DNA of 36,009 bases, from contig CAKZNX010000306.1 in NCBI GenBank assembly GCA_937132045.1, forward strand, positions 1 to 36,009. The letters are read 5' to 3'. Made by a program: the position numbers and the translations under genes. This DNA comes from an uncultured bacterium. Its GTDB lineage: Bacteria > Armatimonadota > HRBIN16. The notes under the pieces are model-generated. The model did not search any database. It was given only the letters and a program-made list of their open reading frames with translations, and was not told the origin of the DNA. Positions 35,972 to 36,009 of the stretch are shown piece by piece (position 1 is the first letter of the stretch; every line of letters begins with the position of its first letter).

Positions 35972-36009
35972 GATCTGCCCGCCTCGGTGCAGGAGGCAAG
36001 CTTCCCCGC

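Noticed and set aside
1-36009. tRNA/rRNA genes, CRISPR arrays, prophage, autonomous transposase or toxin-antitoxin modules
   Set aside because: None recognised by reading the intergenic gaps and ORF translations; small overlapping ORFs all looked like GC-driven shadow frames.

Overview
A 36 kb, GC-rich, gene-dense bacterial chromosomal window. The DUF1559-type pseudopilins, DUF6785-like protein, heparinase and ThuA/Gfo-Idh genes suggest an Armatimonadota-like source; this is inference only. I support about 28 genes: hsp20 (partial) and dnaK; a small Cys-containing orphan; fhs; an AspT/YidE-like transporter; parB-parA with a perfect parS inside parB; a small exopolysaccharide block (Wzc-like, RmlA-like, flippase); a MacA/MacB-permease pair; a BadF-type sugar kinase; a DUF1559-like protein; dapL-dapF; hfq-miaA; heparinase II/III; a PII-like protein; a DUF6785-like membrane protein; a prepilin; cupin plus YdjC/ChbG; murJ; a HEAT-thioredoxin fusion; DUF554; acyl-CoA ligase; Gfo/Idh/MocA; and ThuA. 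Most notable signals: (1) a dispersed, hairpin-rich, MITE-like element of about 170 bp with two inverted copies, each flanked by a direct repeat that looks like a target-site duplication and each abutting a promoter -35, plus a third core copy; (2) a consensus promoter with an embedded HAIR (HspR-type) operator upstream of dnaK; (3) a perfect parS in parB; (4) a Wzc/CapB-like protein whose Walker A lysine is lost; (5) a membrane-anchored HEAT-TlpA fusion; (6) a DUF1559/H-X9-DG protein without the prepilin cleavage motif. No tRNA, rRNA, CRISPR array or autonomous transposase was recognised.
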